DNA from: Thermoguttaceae bacterium
GTDB taxonomy: Bacteria > Planctomycetota > Planctomycetia > Pirellulales > Thermoguttaceae
Direction: 5' to 3'
Length of the DNA stretch: 18,909 nucleotides
Assembly (NCBI GenBank): GCA_017454585.1
Contig: JAFTCU010000278.1
Span: forward strand, 1-18,909
Shown: positions 1 to 6,758 of the stretch, piece by piece
How the letters are laid out: every line of letters begins with the position of its first letter
How positions within the stretch are numbered: the first letter of the stretch is position 1
Position numbers and translations under genes: made by a program
The notes under the pieces: model-generated
What the model saw: the letters and a program-made list of their open reading frames with translations, nothing else
Told to the model about the DNA's origin: nothing
Database searches by the model: none

Positions 1-109
1 GCTCCCTGGCTCCCCTCCGGCCCGCGGTCGCTGCTCCGGCTCCCCCGCGGCCCGCGGTCGCTGCTCCGGCTCCCCTCCGGCCCGCGGTCGCTGCTCCGGC
101 TCCCCTCCG
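1..109. repeat. GC-rich 30-bp tandem repeat at window edge
   Basis: About 3.6 copies of a 30-bp unit lie head to tail (copies begin at 1, 31, 61 and 91), with core CTGCTCCGGCTCCCCTCCGG. The first copy differs in its first bases, the second by C/T changes near its middle, and the fourth degenerates after about 19 bp. The unit length is a multiple of three and frame 1 is open through the array (a decapeptide reading GPRSLLRLPS), closing at a TAA near 199. The minus strand is also open here. It could be the tail of a repeat-containing gene beyond the left edge or a noncoding minisatellite; I cannot decide from this window. Confidence 0.8.
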
Positions 110-1145
110 CGGGTGCCCAGGCTCGCTCTGGGGGGCTGCTCTGGCTTCCGGCCAGCCCCCGTGGCCCCCGATCCGCTCCCCCGCCATTTTCTTTCCTATT
201 TTAACCATCTTTCCCAAAATCCCCAAAATCCCCAAAATCTCAAAATTTCCGGCAGCCCGTTCCGGCAGCGAGCCGCCTGCAGCGGCGGCGCAAATCTTCC
301 CCTGGCGTTTCGGCTCCACGGGCCTCTGGCGGTCTCTCCAATTTGACCTGTATATAGATGTATCCTGGATATTAAGAATAAAATATTGGCGGCGCAAAAA
401 AGAAAAAATAAAAAAATGGGATAGTGTGCGCTCGGAGCGGTTTTTTGATGCCGTCTGGGTGCCGGTGAAATTTGTATTAATGTATTTATTAATAATGTCT
501 ATTGATTCTCTCTGTCTTTTGTATTGATTGGTTCCTTAATTTTAATTTTCTTTTTGGGGCTGCAGCTTTGTTTGAAGTGTCGGGTGAATGTGGCCCCGAT
601 GTCATTGCGGAGTCGGTTAGTGGCTGTTTTTTTTCTTCCGGCTCATGGCTGCTGCATCCTGTCATCTTGCGTGCGGTGGCGGTCTTGAAGCTATCAGATT
701 TATGGAGTGTCTGTGTGGTATGGTCAGTACTCAATGGCAAACCGAGGCCGATCGGCTGGGAATGCTATTTCCATATCATGCTCCCTGGATCACACTTCGC
801 GTGGGTGGGGTGAGTCGTCTCTTGCTTCGTCTGCCTATGGATCAATGTGTGAATTTTTGCCTGTTGATCACTGGGGTGTTTTGTGGCTTTGGCCTTGCTG
901 GGGCTTTTTCATTTTGGGGCTTTTTCCTTGAGAGTTTTTTCTGGTTTGGGCCGTTTTTTTTATTTGGCGTATTTATCCATCTGCCTTTTTTTTCTTTGGT
1001 CAATTGTATTTTTTTCTGCGACATTTTTTCTTTCTGCGATCGGCAGAAAAGTATCAGCTCTGCGATTGATTTCCGGGTGCCGTGTGACATTTTTGTCAAA
1101 TTCCCGAAATGGGAAATTTTGGCGCAGCTCAAGCTCTGGGTGGGG
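110..1145. other. Gene-poor AT-rich stretch, no supported gene
   Basis: No reading frame here shows a recognisable domain, a good ribosome binding site or protein-like composition. The sequence is GC-rich to about 180, then mostly AT-rich with homopolymer runs. It includes a duplicated 11-mer GGGGCTTTTTC near 900 and 917 and a T-rich segment from about 900 to 1035. A short hairpin-like GC sequence before a run of six T near 430-446 could be a weak terminator but is not convincing. Since it lies downstream of an integrase and away from the tRNA, it is probably internal to an integrated element; that is inference. Confidence 0.55.
212..247. repeat. Short 9-bp tandem repeat
   Basis: Four successive units close to CCCCAAAAT, the first and last imperfect. 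It is a small simple repeat with no evident gene around it. The A-runs recur every 9 bp, near the helical repeat, as in the larger A-tract block further right. Confidence 0.6.
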
Positions 1146-1423
1146 CAAAAGTTGAAAAATCCCGCAAAAAGTCGAAAAATCGGCGAATTTCGCAAAAAAC
1201 CGGCAAATTTCGCGAAAAATCGCGTATTTTTGCGAAAAAACGCGAAATTTGGCAAAAAAAGCCAAAATTTCGCGCATAATGCTCAAGAAATGGCGTTTTT
1301 TGGGCATTTTTCGGCAATATCGCCCAAAAATCGGCCATTTTGGGCGAATATTGGGCGATTTCGCGTTTTTTCGCGAATTTTGCCGAAAATTTCCGGATTT
1401 TTCAGAAAATTTCCCTGAAATTC
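1146..1423. repeat. Helically phased A/T-tract block (predicted curved DNA)
   Basis: Short runs of A, T or AnTn alternate with CG/GC-rich spacers for about 275 bp. Tract centres fall near 1148, 1157, 1168, 1177, 1188, 1197, 1208, 1217, 1229, 1238, 1248, 1257 and 1267, and again from 1298 to 1420 in steps of 8 to 11 bp. The mean spacing is close to 10 bp. Such phasing is known to give strong intrinsic curvature. Many units also form small hairpins with CG stems (for example an AAATTTGGC arm at 1245-1253 pairing with a GCCAAAATTT arm at 1261-1270), so transcripts from the integrase could terminate here. The block covers the last codons of the integrase. No encoded protein is believable: several overlapping frames stay open only because the composition lacks stop codons. 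Confidence 0.75.
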
Positions 1424-2634
1424 TCCATGAGGCCCTGAATTTCGGCTCCGCAGGCGTCATCTCGCTCTTTTATGAAGCGGAGCGTCTTTTCAACCGCAGA
1501 ATGGTCGTAGATCCGCGTCGTTTGCGTGCTCGCATGGCCGAGTGCGGTGGCTGCTGCTGCCTGATCCATCAGGAGCGAGATGAAAGTCGCGGCGGCGTGC
1601 CGCAGTTGATATGGCGTCCACCTCTGGATGAGTGCCTCTGGTGTTCCGTCTCGCTCGGCTTGCTCGTTTGCTTGCTCGATTGCTCGTGAGATGTGCCTGG
1701 CGTAACTGTCCTTAGTGAACATCGCGCCAATGCGGGCGTGTTTTTTCGGTTTCGGCTGGCCGAGCCGCTCGGCACGCTCGCACCAGCTCGCTTGGGGTGA
1801 AAATAGCGGCTCATCAGGCTTTTTCCCGTTGGCGTGCGCTTCCAGGATCGAAATTTCGAAGCGTCCGAAGCCTATAATTCGTGTTTTGTTATGGATTTTC
1901 GTTTTGTGCCGGAATGGGACATAAATCCAGGCGTCCGGCTCCCTTTTCACGAATTGCTCCAGGGTCATTCTGAAGATTTCGCTCGGTCTCATGCCTGAGA
2001 TTCGCTGCAGGATCACCATGTCTCGAACCGTGGGGAGTAGGTGTGGCAGCGTCTTAATGATTTCGATGTCCGGCACGTCTTCCCGCGGCGGATGGTCGAT
2101 CGCCTCGCCTTGCTTCAGTGGTTCCACTAGTTTGAGCTTCTGATAAGTCTCCAATCGGACCGTTTCCTGCGTGACTCCCCACTGAAAACAGCGCAGCACC
2201 CAGCCCGTGAGTTTGTTGATGTAATTCCGGCTCAAGTTTTGGGCCACCCATTCATTTCGGCAGGCGATGAGGGCCTGCGGTCCGAAATCGTCCGCGTCCG
2301 TCTCTCCGTAAAGCCGAACGACCGCCCGTGCCATCGTCTTGAGTTTGTCGAAATGGCTGTTTTTCTTCATCGTCTCCATAAAACCGGCGACCAGCTCGAT
2401 TATGGTCAGTGCCGGTCGCGCTGGCTGTGCGGATGGCGGACTTTTGAGCCGGACTTTTCGTGGAGAGGTTGTTTTCAGCTCGGTCGAGCGGCTCAGAATC
2501 ATTTCGAGGAGCCGTGCTCTGGCTGTTTCGTAGTTTCGTCCGAGGTAAATCTTGCGGCGGTCAAAATTGCAGAAATAATCCCCTTTTTTGCTCTGCAAAA
2601 TGCGGGGGAGCTGGTCTGGCTTGCGTTTTGGCAT
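1402..2634 (-). CDS. Tyrosine recombinase / phage-type integrase
   Basis: Site-specific recombinase of the lambda-integrase family, 410 residues, acting on DNA through a 3'-phosphotyrosine intermediate. An N-terminal arm-binding-like segment (about 1-70) is followed by a SAM-like core-binding domain (about 75-170) and a catalytic domain (about 185-395). Visible catalytic residues are Arg216 in SGMRPSE, Arg345 in YQLRH, His367 in LGH and nucleophile Tyr376 in TTRIYDH. The usual His of the HxxR box is Tyr342. The ATG at 2634 was chosen because AAGGA lies 5 nt upstream; an in-frame TTG at 2679 has no such site. The gene follows tRNA-Val in the same direction, which suggests the tRNA is the integration target. 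Its last codons lie in a phased A-tract block. The catalytic set looks complete, so it is probably functional. The family call is certain; the target is inferred. Confidence 0.93.
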   Translation of the reverse strand: MPKRKPDQLPRILQSKKGDYFCNFDRRKIYLGRNYETARARLLEMILSRSTELKTTSPRKVRLKSPPSAQPARPALTIIELVAGFMETMKKNSHFDKLKTMARAVVRLYGETDADDFGPQALIACRNEWVAQNLSRNYINKLTGWVLRCFQWGVTQETVRLETYQKLKLVEPLKQGEAIDHPPREDVPDIEIIKTLPHLLPTVRDMVILQRISGMRPSEIFRMTLEQFVKREPDAWIYVPFRHKTKIHNKTRIIGFGRFEISILEAHANGKKPDEPLFSPQASWCERAERLGQPKPKKHARIGAMFTKDSYARHISRAIEQANEQAERDGTPEALIQRWTPYQLRHAAATFISLLMDQAAAATALGHASTQTTRIYDHSAVEKTLRFIKERDDACGAEIQGLMENFREIF

Positions 2635-2664
2635 GGCTGTCCTTGCTGCTGTTGGTGAAAATCC

Positions 2665-2744
2665 GAAACGGGGGCACAAAATTTCCCGAATTCCGGGGGA
2701 TTTTCAGTGTAAAACGGGGGTAGAACCTCCCTAAAACGGGGGTA
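2665..2744. promoter_or_regulatory. Four CGGGGG iterons upstream of the integrase
   Basis: The hexamer CGGGGG occurs at 2669, 2694, 2715 and 2737, all on the plus strand and 25, 21 and 22 bp apart, about two helical turns. Two copies share the longer identical word TAAAACGGGGGTA (2710-2722 and 2732-2744). An inverted CCGTTTT follows near 2750. The array lies between the tRNA terminator and the integrase start codon. Regular spacing beside an integrase gene and att site is typical of arm-type integrase sites or of operator iterons; which applies is inference. Confidence 0.55.
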
Positions 2745-2790
2745 TTCCTCCGTTTTGGGAAAACTTGAAGCGCAAGAAAACAAGGACATG

Positions 2791-2827
2791 AAAAAGGGCC
2801 CCGCCCCGTAAAACACGAAGCGGGACC
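2791..2827 (-). terminator. Rho-independent terminator after tRNA-Val
   Basis: On the minus strand, arms GGTCCCGC and GCGGGGCC (2820-2827 and 2797-2804) form an 8-bp stem with one G-T pair. A nested CGT/ACG closes part of the loop, and a C and five T follow. It begins 7 nt after the tRNA 3' end, so it should stop tRNA transcription before the integrase gene. If the tRNA 3' end is the attachment site, this terminator belongs to the inserted element. Confidence 0.8.
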
Positions 2828-2833
2828 GCGAGG

Positions 2834-2907
2834 TGGGCGATACAGGACTCGAACCTGTGACATCCGCCTTGTAAGGGCGGCGCTCTAACCAACTGAGCCA
2901 ATCGCCC
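2834..2907 (-). tRNA. tRNA-Val (anticodon UAC)
   Basis: A complete 74-nt cloverleaf is readable on the minus strand. The acceptor stem is GGGCGAT/ATCGCCC with discriminator A, the D arm is GCTC/GAGC, the anticodon arm is CCGCC/GGCGG around loop CTTACAA (anticodon TAC in DNA), and the T arm is ACAGG/CCTGT with TTCGAGT. It decodes GUA and probably other valine codons. The 3' CCA is not encoded (CCT follows the discriminator), so CCA must be added after transcription. The gene has its own promoter and terminator, and its 3' end faces the integrase gene. Confidence 0.96.
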
Positions 2908-2937
2908 GATTGGTACAATGATTAAATTGTAAGCATT

Positions 2938-2965
2938 ATTATGCCATAAATTTTCGGTTTGTCAA
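2938..2965 (-). promoter_or_regulatory. Sigma70-type promoter of tRNA-Val
   Basis: On the minus strand a perfect TTGACA (-35, 2960-2965) is followed after 16 nt by CATAAT (-10, 2938-2943). The predicted start is about 25 nt before the mature tRNA 5' end, leaving a short leader for RNase P. It lies in the 88-bp gap after the ispH stop codon. Confidence 0.8.
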
Positions 2966-2995
2966 GGACCTGTGAGAAATTTTTCGGGTCAAATC

Positions 2996-3910
2996 TTAAA
3001 TCACAGGCAAACGGAACTGAAGCGTCTCGCGGCAAACCTCTCGGTACTCGATTTCTGCATGGAAAGAGTTTTGAAGTTTGGCCAGAACCTTTTGAACCAC
3101 TGTTTCCGGTGCGCTTGCTCCTGCGGAAATCAGGATCGTCTGATCAGGGGTAAACCACGTCAGATCCACATCTTCCGGTCCGTCCACGAGAAAAGCAGGG
3201 ACGTTTTGCATCGTTGCCAGTTCACGGAGACGCTTGCTGTTGGAACTTGTGGGGCTTCCCACGATCAGGACAACATTGGCCTCGTGTGCCAGTTCACGAA
3301 TCGCCTGCTGCCGATTTTGAGTTGCGAAACAGATGCAGCTCACCTGGGGCTTCACGATTCCGGGAAACCGCTGCGTCAGTACATTTACGATCCGTTCGGA
3401 CTCCGTGATGGAAAGGGTCGTCTGCGTCAGGTACGCCACTGGCTTGTCCGGGAGTATATCGAGCAGTTTGGCTTCTTCGACGGAACAAATGACGTGCGTC
3501 GCTTCGGGCGCTTCCTCAACGATCCCGACGATTTCGTCGTGCCCGGCGTGACCGATCAGGATGATTTGAAAACCCGCTTCGGCCAAACGCGCGGCCTGGG
3601 TGTGGATCCGCGTGACGAGTGGGCACGTGGCGTCAATGATTCGGAGTCCCTTTTGGGCACACAGATCCCGCACATGGGGCGAGACGCCGTGGGCAGAAAA
3701 CATCAGATGCGCACCGTCCGGCACGTCCTCTACGGAATTGACGAAATGAACGCCCAGATCCTGAAATTCCTTCACGACCCAGGTATTGTGCACGATCTCG
3801 TGAAAGACGTAAAACGGCGCACCGTACCGCTCGACGGCCTGATGAAGGGAGGTAATCGCCCGGTTTACCCCCGCACAAAAGCCCCGAGGAGAAGCCAGGA
3901 GAATTTTCAT
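2996..3910 (-). CDS. ispH: 4-hydroxy-3-methylbut-2-enyl diphosphate reductase (IspH/LytB)
   Basis: Cytoplasmic iron-sulfur enzyme, 304 residues, catalysing the last step of the non-mevalonate pathway: HMBPP is reduced to IPP and DMAPP. Cluster cysteines are Cys12 (GFCAGV), Cys96 (DATCPL) and Cys194 (CICFATQNR). Substrate-pocket residues are His41 (HEIVHN), His74 (SAHGVS), His124 and Glu126 (GHAGHDE), Thr165 (TQTTLS) and the serine cluster SPTSSNS near 219-225. The family usually has DIC where this protein has CIC (Cys192). Length is normal for a single-domain IspH. The ATG has GAGGAGA 8 nt upstream. It starts 46 bp after a 3-hydroxyacyl-CoA dehydrogenase gene and is probably cotranscribed with it. 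Identification is secure. Confidence 0.97.
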   Translation of the reverse strand: MKILLASPRGFCAGVNRAITSLHQAVERYGAPFYVFHEIVHNTWVVKEFQDLGVHFVNSVEDVPDGAHLMFSAHGVSPHVRDLCAQKGLRIIDATCPLVTRIHTQAARLAEAGFQIILIGHAGHDEIVGIVEEAPEATHVICSVEEAKLLDILPDKPVAYLTQTTLSITESERIVNVLTQRFPGIVKPQVSCICFATQNRQQAIRELAHEANVVLIVGSPTSSNSKRLRELATMQNVPAFLVDGPEDVDLTWFTPDQTILISAGASAPETVVQKVLAKLQNSFHAEIEYREVCRETLQFRLPVI

Positions 3911-3956
3911 GGGTGTAATCTCCTCAAATACTTTTCAGATTGAAGGTTGATGTTTA

Positions 3957-5090
3957 TTATTTCCCCTTTTCCGCCTTCCATGCGAGAGGGCCGTGCTTTG
4001 ATTCGGGGAAGGCGAGCCCAATGACCGCGGCCATATCGACCTGGCCCTGTTCGCTCACTACATCGTCTTCCAGAATGCGCTCGGCCTCATCCGCCATGGC
4101 CATGGCGAGGCGGTTTCCAATTTCCTGGAGCGAATATTTTTTCGGGTCGTCTTTTTGCCAGTTGAAAGCGATTTCCCGCACCGTCGGGTTGAAGCCGGTC
4201 GGCTCAAAGTGATGATTATGCACATTTTTACGCCAGTTGTTTCCCCAGAGGTAAAACCCCATTCCCGTTTTGCGACCGAGCAGTTTGCGCTTTATCATAT
4301 AGACCAACACGGGAGAGATTTCTGTCCGTTCCGGGTATGCGTTATACAAGACTTTACCGGCGTTCATGACCGTATCCAGCCCGATTTCGTCCATGATGCG
4401 CAGTGGTCCCCAAGTCATGCCGAAATTCACGGCCGCTTTTTCGATGGATTCCATCGTTACGCCTTCCAAAAGGAGTTTCAACCCCTCGTTCAGATACGGA
4501 TGAAGAAGCCGATTCACGACGAAACCGGGGCAGTCGCAAACACAAAGCGGCGTTTTCTCGAGTGATATCGCGTAGTCACTCAGACGCTGAAGGACCCCCT
4601 CCGAGGTTTGAGACGAGGGGATCATCTCCACCAGCTCGCGATTCCAGACCGGATGCAGAAAGTGGAAACCTGCGAAGTTTTTCGGAAGGGGAAAAACTGC
4701 CGCCAGTTTTTCGATCGGAATCGTGGACGTGTTGGTGGTGAAAATCATCGACGGCCGCATATAAGGCTTGAAATCCTCGTATAGAGCCGACTTTGCTTCG
4801 ATTTTCTCGACGATCGCTTCTATGATCAGGTCACATTCACCCAGTTCCTCAAGTGTCCCGGTTTCCACGAGATCGAGCATTTCCTGCCGCAAAGTTTCGG
4901 GAACATTGGCCAATTCTTCGTTCAGACGGGACTTAACGGACTGGAGCATCGCGGGATTCGAGTCGTAAATCGTCACGGGGAAACCATTTCGGGCATTCAG
5001 GGCGGCAATTTCCAGCCCCATCTGGCCCGCGCCGATGATACCAATGTCCTGAACGGAAGAAAATGAGTGGGTACTTGATTTCTTGACCAT
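3957..5090 (-). CDS. 3-hydroxyacyl-CoA dehydrogenase
   Basis: NAD-dependent oxidation of 3-hydroxyacyl-CoA to 3-oxoacyl-CoA, or the reverse, in fatty-acid or short-chain acyl-CoA metabolism; cytoplasmic, 377 residues. The Rossmann domain (about 14-200) shows GAGQMG at 20-25, an acidic residue at the end of beta-2 (IYDSN) and IIEAIVE. The catalytic set is complete: Ser122 (NTST), His143 (FHFLHP), Glu155 (LVEMI) and Asn193 (PGFVVNR). Two C-terminal helical domains follow, with GRKTGMGFYLW near 272-282 and a second at about 325-372 ending in a GLAFP motif. Two C-terminal domains resemble the dehydrogenase half of FadB-type proteins; no enoyl-CoA hydratase domain is present. The Shine-Dalgarno AAGGAGG lies an unusual 15 nt from the ATG, with no in-frame start nearer. 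It sits between a secreted metallopeptidase gene (66-bp gap) and ispH (46-bp gap), probably one transcript. The physiological substrate is unknown. Confidence 0.92.
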   Translation of the reverse strand: MVKKSSTHSFSSVQDIGIIGAGQMGLEIAALNARNGFPVTIYDSNPAMLQSVKSRLNEELANVPETLRQEMLDLVETGTLEELGECDLIIEAIVEKIEAKSALYEDFKPYMRPSMIFTTNTSTIPIEKLAAVFPLPKNFAGFHFLHPVWNRELVEMIPSSQTSEGVLQRLSDYAISLEKTPLCVCDCPGFVVNRLLHPYLNEGLKLLLEGVTMESIEKAAVNFGMTWGPLRIMDEIGLDTVMNAGKVLYNAYPERTEISPVLVYMIKRKLLGRKTGMGFYLWGNNWRKNVHNHHFEPTGFNPTVREIAFNWQKDDPKKYSLQEIGNRLAMAMADEAERILEDDVVSEQGQVDMAAVIGLAFPESKHGPLAWKAEKGK

Positions 5091-5100
5091 GATGTTTGAA

Positions 5101-5118
5101 ACCGGCCTCCTTACCGGT
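5101..5118 (-). promoter_or_regulatory. Shine-Dalgarno in the loop of a small hairpin
   Basis: On the minus strand ACCGG and CCGGT form a 5-bp GC-rich stem whose 8-nt loop is exactly TAAGGAGG, the only good ribosome binding site upstream of the dehydrogenase gene. The loop lies about 15 nt from the ATG. This could expose the site or modulate initiation; it may also be chance. Confidence 0.4.
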
Positions 5119-5156
5119 CAAATTAATAAGGTAATCCGTGAAAATGGTATACTTTT

Positions 5157-6407
5157 CTAATATCTCAACATCGGGATGCGGTTCGCTCGTCCGAACTGAA
5201 TGAGCATTTCCTCGGGCGTACAGTTATAATTGTCTTTCAGCGCATCGATCCAGTCCTTGCCATCCTTGATTTCGTCCAGAAACTTCTTGAATCCCTGGGG
5301 TTTGCTCTTGAAAATGAATCCGACCAAACCGCTTGCGACGCCGTACTGCCACGCCTCGAGCTGGGAATCGGCCTGAAGCAGCCCACCAACGGAACCTGTC
5401 TGACGCATCATTTTCAGCCCGCTTTGCTGTTTCAGCCGGCACTGGATGTCGGCCGGAACGATGACCCCGGCCATGAAGTCGGCCATTCCTTCATTGAGCC
5501 AGAGCGGAATGCCTTGTCGAGCGCGGTAGCGGTGAACGAACCCGTGCGTCGTTTCATGGACCAGCACACCGATGAACTGCCAGCGTTTTTCCATCTTGGA
5601 AATGTCGCCGTAGAAGAGGGAAATGAGGACCTGCCCGTCACTTGATGTGTGCGCCAGGCCGCTCGCTCCGGTGAACTGATTGGCAGTGGAGTTGAAAAAC
5701 TCCTGTTCAAACTGTAGAAACTGCTGCTGAAGCGCGAAGGCACAGACGATGCACTTCCCGCTCCAGACCTTGGCGTCTTTGGGGAAATCGAACATTTGGC
5801 AGAGCCGGGCGAACATTGCCTCAAGGTACTTCAGGCATTCCTCCGCGATCGGTTTGGGCGCGTTAGTCAGATAGAAGAAATGTTCCGATTCGTAATAAAC
5901 CGTTCCAGAAAATTTTGCTTTGATTTCCTCCAGGTAATTTTTTTGACGCTGGATCTCCGCCTCGAACTGCTCCTCGGTCAGCTCGGGCCAGAGCCAAATC
6001 CCGGTTTCACGGTAGTACGCCATCCGATCGCGCTCTTTTTCTTCGGGCGTACGAGTGTCTTCCTCAACGGGTTCGTCCTTTTTGCCCTTCCCTCTTTTGC
6101 CTTTGGCATTCTTTTCCTTTGATACAGTTTCCTTTTTCGTGGGCTTTGATTCTTTGGAGGCTTTTGATTCTTTCGAAGCTTTGGATTTTTTTACGTTCTT
6201 TTTCGACTTGGACTTCTTGGAGTCCGACTCAAAATCGAAGTCGAAGTCATCGTCTTCTGATTCGGACATTTCGTCCATAAGTTTTCGCGCGGAACTTTTT
6301 CCAGAGCGGGACTGAGCCTGAAGAGAATTCGAGGAGGATGTCAACCATACAAAACTGAAACAAAGCAACAGGAAAACCAGGATTTTAAGGGCCGGGCGAG
6401 TTCGCAT
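5157..6407 (-). CDS. Secreted HExxH metallopeptidase-like protein with charged linker
   Basis: Predicted exported protein of 416 residues; the exact family is not recognised. A signal peptide covers about 1-31 (hydrophobic LKILVFLLLCFSFVWL, cleavage likely after SLQA). An acidic Ser/Asp/Glu patch (46-63) is followed by a Lys/Ser/Glu-rich low-complexity linker with SKASKE repeats (64-112). The globular part starts near 120. The zinc-site signature is HETTH (284-288), with LNEGMAD (304-310) supplying Glu306 as likely third ligand, a gluzincin-like layout similar to DUF1570-type planctomycete proteins. The ATG at 6407 was chosen because AGAGGTG lies about 5 nt upstream and the signal peptide starts there; an in-frame GTG at 6449 has no ribosome site. 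A promoter lies near 6491-6518. Probably first gene of a unit with the dehydrogenase and ispH. Peptidase activity is inferred from the motif. Confidence 0.8.
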   Translation of the reverse strand: MRTRPALKILVFLLLCFSFVWLTSSSNSLQAQSRSGKSSARKLMDEMSESEDDDFDFDFESDSKKSKSKKNVKKSKASKESKASKESKPTKKETVSKEKNAKGKRGKGKKDEPVEEDTRTPEEKERDRMAYYRETGIWLWPELTEEQFEAEIQRQKNYLEEIKAKFSGTVYYESEHFFYLTNAPKPIAEECLKYLEAMFARLCQMFDFPKDAKVWSGKCIVCAFALQQQFLQFEQEFFNSTANQFTGASGLAHTSSDGQVLISLFYGDISKMEKRWQFIGVLVHETTHGFVHRYRARQGIPLWLNEGMADFMAGVIVPADIQCRLKQQSGLKMMRQTGSVGGLLQADSQLEAWQYGVASGLVGFIFKSKPQGFKKFLDEIKDGKDWIDALKDNYNCTPEEMLIQFGRANRIPMLRY

Positions 6408-6490
6408 TTTACACCTCTGGGGAAAGGAGTGGGTTTTGAAAGAAAACACCGATTAATTCAATCATCAAAAACATTTTTGGTATAAATCAT

Positions 6491-6518
6491 ATTATAATAT
6501 ATGTATGAAAAAAAACAA
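6491..6518 (-). promoter_or_regulatory. Sigma70-type promoter of the metallopeptidase unit
   Basis: On the minus strand TTGTTT (6513-6518) and a perfect TATAAT (6491-6496) are separated by 16 nt. The predicted start near 6484 gives a leader of about 77 nt. The surroundings are very AT-rich, so a chance match is possible. Confidence 0.5.
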
Positions 6519-6701
6519 GCGGGAGGCCAGGACAAAATTTGACTTTAGCCTTTCCCGCAAATTTTTAGTAATTATCAGTCTTTCTCCTCTTGTTCCAAAC
6601 TTCCCAAATTCTCAAAAATATTCTCCAATATTCCGGCAGGGCGCTCTCATAATCGGCAAATTGTAAAAAATCCCACTTTTACTCAAGACCCGAACTGTTT
6701 C

Positions 6702-6731
6702 TTGACGATATTTCAGACGTGGGAGTTTATA
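6702..6731 (+). promoter_or_regulatory. Probable promoter of the WD40 / surface protein unit
   Basis: TTGACG (6702-6707) is followed after 18 nt by TTTATA (6726-6731), overlapping TATAAT at 6728-6733 with a 20-nt spacer. The start codon is only about 25 nt further, so the leader would be short. Confidence 0.5.
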
Positions 6732-6758
6732 ATTTTGTGGAAATCAAGGATCCCGATT

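Larger units (their letters stand above)
1..2834 (-). mobile_element. Probable integrase-end of an element inserted at tRNA-Val
   Basis: A tyrosine recombinase gene lies about 200 bp past the 3' end of a complete tRNA-Val gene in the same orientation. To the right are housekeeping genes; to the left is repeat-rich, gene-poor DNA. Many genomic islands and integrative elements have this arrangement, with the tRNA 3' end as attachment site. The element would then extend left beyond the window. I looked for a second copy of the tRNA 3' end within 1..2800 and saw none, so the distal attachment site and the element's size are unknown. Whether it is still mobile cannot be judged; the integrase looks intact. 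Confidence 0.55.
6408..6758. other. Divergent intergenic region
   Basis: This 351-bp AT-rich gap separates the minus-strand metallopeptidase gene from the plus-strand WD40 gene. It holds one promoter for each direction (listed separately). Between them, roughly 6520-6700, I see no hairpin, small gene or repeat beyond pyrimidine-rich sequence with several TTCC/TTCT runs. Confidence 0.6.

Noticed and set aside
430..446. Possible terminator with CGCT/AGCG arms before six T
   Set aside because: Stem of four pairs with a 3-nt loop is too weak, and no gene ends nearby.
489..740. 83-codon minus-strand frame and 103-codon plus-strand frame at 502-813
   Set aside because: The minus frame starts with TTG without a Shine-Dalgarno, the plus frame overlaps it, and neither resembles a known protein. 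Cannot be supported as genes.
1340..1360. GGGCGAT words as a possible second tRNA-derived attachment site
   Set aside because: Matches to the tRNA end are under 10 bp inside low-complexity DNA; they do not extend along the tRNA 3' arm.
645..1418. 257-codon plus-strand frame and overlapping minus-strand frames at 842-1255 and 960-1460
   Set aside because: They read through the phased A-tract block, giving Phe/Lys/Asn-rich low-complexity protein in several frames at once; no ribosome site or domain. Open only because the composition lacks stops.
1146..1423. CRISPR array
   Set aside because: Units are about 10 bp and degenerate, with no constant repeat of 23-40 bp or unique spacers, and no cas genes.
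2499..2918. Frame on the minus strand beginning MYQSGDWLSWLERRPYKA
   Set aside because: This is the translation of tRNA-Val and its flank, a common false gene.
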